DNA of 64,000 nt from positions 98,612-162,611 of the forward strand of contig NZ_CAKMMF010000003.1 in NCBI RefSeq assembly GCF_927798095.1. Direction: 5' to 3'. Position numbers and translations under genes: made by a program. The notes beneath the pieces are model-generated. The model was not told where the DNA came from, made no database searches, and was given only the letters and a program-made list of their open reading frames with translations. The DNA comes from Paenibacillus plantiphilus (GTDB taxonomy: Bacteria; Bacillota; Bacilli; Paenibacillales; Paenibacillaceae). Shown here piece by piece: positions 61,879 through 64,000 of the stretch; the stretch's first letter is position 1, and each line of letters starts with the position of its first letter.

Positions 61879-64000
61879 TTATTCAGGAATAACAATAAGC
61901 GTAGCAGAGCGCTTCGGCAGCTTCAATGAGACAACGCCATCTTCGCCTGCTTCGATTTCGCCGCTCTTTGCAAGACGCGAGCCCGCATCGAAGCGGTATA
62001 CATCTGCAGCGCCGTCAAAATTTTGCCCAGCATTAACGCTAACACTGCGTGACAATGTATCCTTGTTAAACAGCAAAATATACGTCTTCCCGTTCGTTCC
62101 TTCAATCGTATAAGCACCCACTGCGTCGAAAAGCGTGGAGCTCGTCTTAACGCTGCTGCCTTCGATTTTGGAACCATTGCCATCATAGTCCAGATACAGC
62201 TTGAATGCGTCCTCAATTGGCGTACCCGCACGGAAATTGCCGAATCTTGTCGCCAAATCCACACCTTCTCTGCCGAAAATTGCGAGTGCCTCCGCTTGAG
62301 CCAGACCGGCAGTAATTCCGTTGCCGTTGCCGAAATTATACTCCGTAATTGCCAGCTTGATCCCCGGCATATTATTGTCCACGATCTCCTTCATTCTCGG
62401 AATCAAACGAATCGGCTCTTGAATCCAAGAGTTGTCGATGAAATCATCGTCGTATAGAGATTTCAATGCCTGGAAGCGCCTTTTGGCCGTTTGCGGCCCC
62501 TCGTCTGCTGTCGGCACCGGAATCTCCTGTGAATAATAGTGGATGTCCAAATAATCGATCAAACGAACGCCTGTGTTGTCCTCATGCTGTTTTGCCTGCT
62601 GCAAGTACCACTCCAGAAAAGGCTTGCCGTCATGGGCAGCACGGTCAGGACCCTCTGCGCAATTGTCAGCGGACGAATAGAAATATGCGCACCAGCCCCA
62701 TGAGACCGGGCCGAATAATTGGGCATCCGGGTCCTGCGCTTTAATCGCGGTTCCGTATTGTAACGTCTTATCCCACAGCTCGTCATAGGTCGGAGCCTCA
62801 GGATGTACATCGCGATGTGTAACATGCCAAATTTCCGGCTCATTATCCAGAGCGTACATATGAACACGGTCATTCGTTCTTTGAGCCATATGGTCGATCC
62901 AGCGCGTAGCAAAATCTGTGCCGACCTGCTTGGACGTGTCCGTCGGATCATTGCCTGTAACGAGTGATCCATCAGGACGAACACCGTTTCCTGCATCTCG
63001 AAGCTCTGATGCCCATTCCCGCTGCACCCCATATTTTTGCTGAGAAAATCCGTAGCTTATCGTGCGGTCCTTCGGTGTCCATCCAATCGTCGGAATCGTC
63101 ATCAATACATTACCGCCGCCTGCATGGACTTCGTCAATAAATCGGTCCGACATCGATCCGCCAGGTAGCTGCTCCGGCTGATCATTATCATATGGATAAT
63201 TGATATAAAACCAGTCGTTCGCCCGATTCGCTACGTCCAGCTCCCAGTTGTAACGTGTCGTCTGATTGCCGCCCCAGCGCTCGATCGGGAACGTCAGCTC
63301 GGAGTCTGTCGGATTGCTCTCATCGTAATTGATGCCGTAAATATCATTATTAATCGGCTTGCGCGCTGCCGCTTGATCAACAGTTACTGTAATAAGCGGC
63401 AGCTCAGGCTCAGGCAGCTGACCTGAATTCGGATTGCGAAGCAGCACGATATCATCGAAGTACACCGCTCCTTGATTGTCCTCAGTAGCCGCTTGCAGTA
63501 TGAGACCGTCAAATTGACCAAATTCGACACCAAGGTCCGTCATGCTAACGGTCACCTTGGACCATTGTCCTGCGGGCAAAGAATTACCCGGCAGCAATTC
63601 GTTCAGATCAACAGCACCAAGGGATTGATTGCCGTCATAGGCATGAAGCATGAGCAGCTGTCCGCCAACTGTCCCGCCATGCAGCCAAAATTCAAAGCCG
63701 TAATAATGCTCAACTTGTTTCTTCTCATCGCCGGTGATCCACACACCGTCCCAGCCGTCCGGCTCGAATTTGATTGAACGGGAGCCGCTATGCGCCTCTT
63801 CTTCGTTTGCAAAATCTTTCTCATGCCAGCTTAGATTGCGGAATCCGTCACTTAACGCATCCTCGTAGACCAGCTCGGAAGCTACATCCGTCACTTGAAC
63901 GTAGGCATCTGCCGTTAGTCCCTTATAGGATGCCGTCACTTTCGCAATTCCCGCAGCATGTGCTGTGAGCTTGCCCTGCTCCACAGATACAATATCCGAA
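61879..64000 (-). CDS. glycoside hydrolase family 44 endoglucanase/xyloglucanase (5' end beyond window)
   Basis: Partial: at least 700 residues, N-terminus beyond base 64000. Order seen: end of an Ig-like Big_2 domain (GKLTAHAAGIAKVTASYKG), a beta-sandwich carbohydrate-binding domain (SDGFRNLSWHEKDFANEEEAHSGSRSIKFEP, to ~200 residues), then the GH44 barrel: NDIYGINYDESNP, RWGGNQTTRYNW, acid/base Glu in YALDNEPEIWH and nucleophile Glu in IKLAITEYNFG, and a C-terminal beta domain. It cuts beta-1,4-glucans or xyloglucan outside the cell. Ends at a long hairpin terminator. Very typical of Paenibacillus. Confidence 0.92.
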   Translation of the reverse strand, partial: SDIVSVEQGKLTAHAAGIAKVTASYKGLTADAYVQVTDVASELVYEDALSDGFRNLSWHEKDFANEEEAHSGSRSIKFEPDGWDGVWITGDEKKQVEHYYGFEFWLHGGTVGGQLLMLHAYDGNQSLGAVDLNELLPGNSLPAGQWSKVTVSMTDLGVEFGQFDGLILQAATEDNQGAVYFDDIVLLRNPNSGQLPEPELPLITVTVDQAAARKPINNDIYGINYDESNPTDSELTFPIERWGGNQTTRYNWELDVANRANDWFYINYPYDNDQPEQLPGGSMSDRFIDEVHAGGGNVLMTIPTIGWTPKDRTISYGFSQQKYGVQREWASELRDAGNGVRPDGSLVTGNDPTDTSKQVGTDFATRWIDHMAQRTNDRVHMYALDNEPEIWHVTHRDVHPEAPTYDELWDKTLQYGTAIKAQDPDAQLFGPVSWGWCAYFYSSADNCAEGPDRAAHDGKPFLEWYLQQAKQHEDNTGVRLIDYLDIHYYSQEIPVPTADEGPQTAKRRFQALKSLYDDDFIDNSWIQEPIRLIPRMKEIVDNNMPGIKLAITEYNFGNGNGITAGLAQAEALAIFGREGVDLATRFGNFRAGTPIEDAFKLYLDYDGNGSKIEGSSVKTSSTLFDAVGAYTIEGTNGKTYILLFNKDTLSRSVSVNAGQNFDGAADVYRFDAGSRLAKSGEIEAGEDGVVSLKLPKRSATLIVIPE

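Overview
The window looks like a chromosomal segment of a Paenibacillus-type endospore former (low/medium-GC Firmicute, Paenibacillaceae). The support is gene content: spore-appendage and collagen-like spore proteins, stalk-domain/Ig-like secreted proteins, a GH44 glucanase, strong GGAGG ribosome sites, and GTG/TTG starts. No rRNA, tRNA, CRISPR array or phage block was seen. Genus assignment is inference.

Region 1 (0-13.8 kb): a minus-strand operon (13648 down to 4351) encodes an ATP-grasp ligase, a DUF364-like protein, a SAM methyltransferase, a complete peptide/nickel-type ABC importer (lipoprotein, two permeases, fused double ATPase) and an SbnA-like PLP enzyme. Its promoter carries a 14/15 match to the Zur operator, so I read it as a zinc-regulated metallophore synthesis and uptake locus of unfamiliar composition. 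An MFS pump with an odd heptapeptide-repeat insert (1715-3292) may be the exporter. Between them lies a 113-bp tandem repeat array built of hairpins.

Region 2 (13.9-17.6 kb): an S-ENA-like endospore appendage locus. It has two tandem DUF3992 fibre subunits, a convergent third subunit with an Arg/Cys-rich N-terminus, a possible Spo0E-like mini-protein, a beta-lactamase-fold lipoprotein and a Cys-rich BclA-like collagen protein.

Region 3 (17.8-35.2 kb): mostly housekeeping and stress genes: metE with a LysR regulator and a met-box-like site, two secreted proteins, a cupin, a MerR/thioredoxin pair, a pentapeptide protein, a MarR/LLM oxidoreductase pair with palindromic operators, a MocR/FMN-oxidase pair beside a truncated YggS, and a TetR/MFS drug-efflux pair with matching operators.

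Region 4 (35.3-55.5 kb): a ~19-kb, almost entirely minus-strand cluster that I consider the main discovery. It combines a nitrile-hydratase-like-leader (NHLP) precursor peptide, a second double-glycine precursor with paired CxxC motifs, a fused ketosynthase/chain-length-factor, ACP, ketoreductase, a degenerate SDR, a tandem GNAT, a symporter, two NHLM-type ABC transporters (one with C39 protease) and an HlyD adaptor. Sensory genes flank it: two solute-binding lipoproteins, a giant hybrid histidine kinase and a divergent OmpR-type regulator. The logic fits a lipid- or polyketide-acylated RiPP (goadvionin/selidamide-like), with shared regulatory repeats in front of several units.

Region 5 (55.6-64 kb): small or orphan genes (DUF4395, DMP19, AraC/GyrI-like, a helical-bundle protein, a 37-aa lipopeptide, YnfA beside an MntR-like palindrome, a SET-domain protein) and the 3' part of a GH44 endoglucanase running off the window end.
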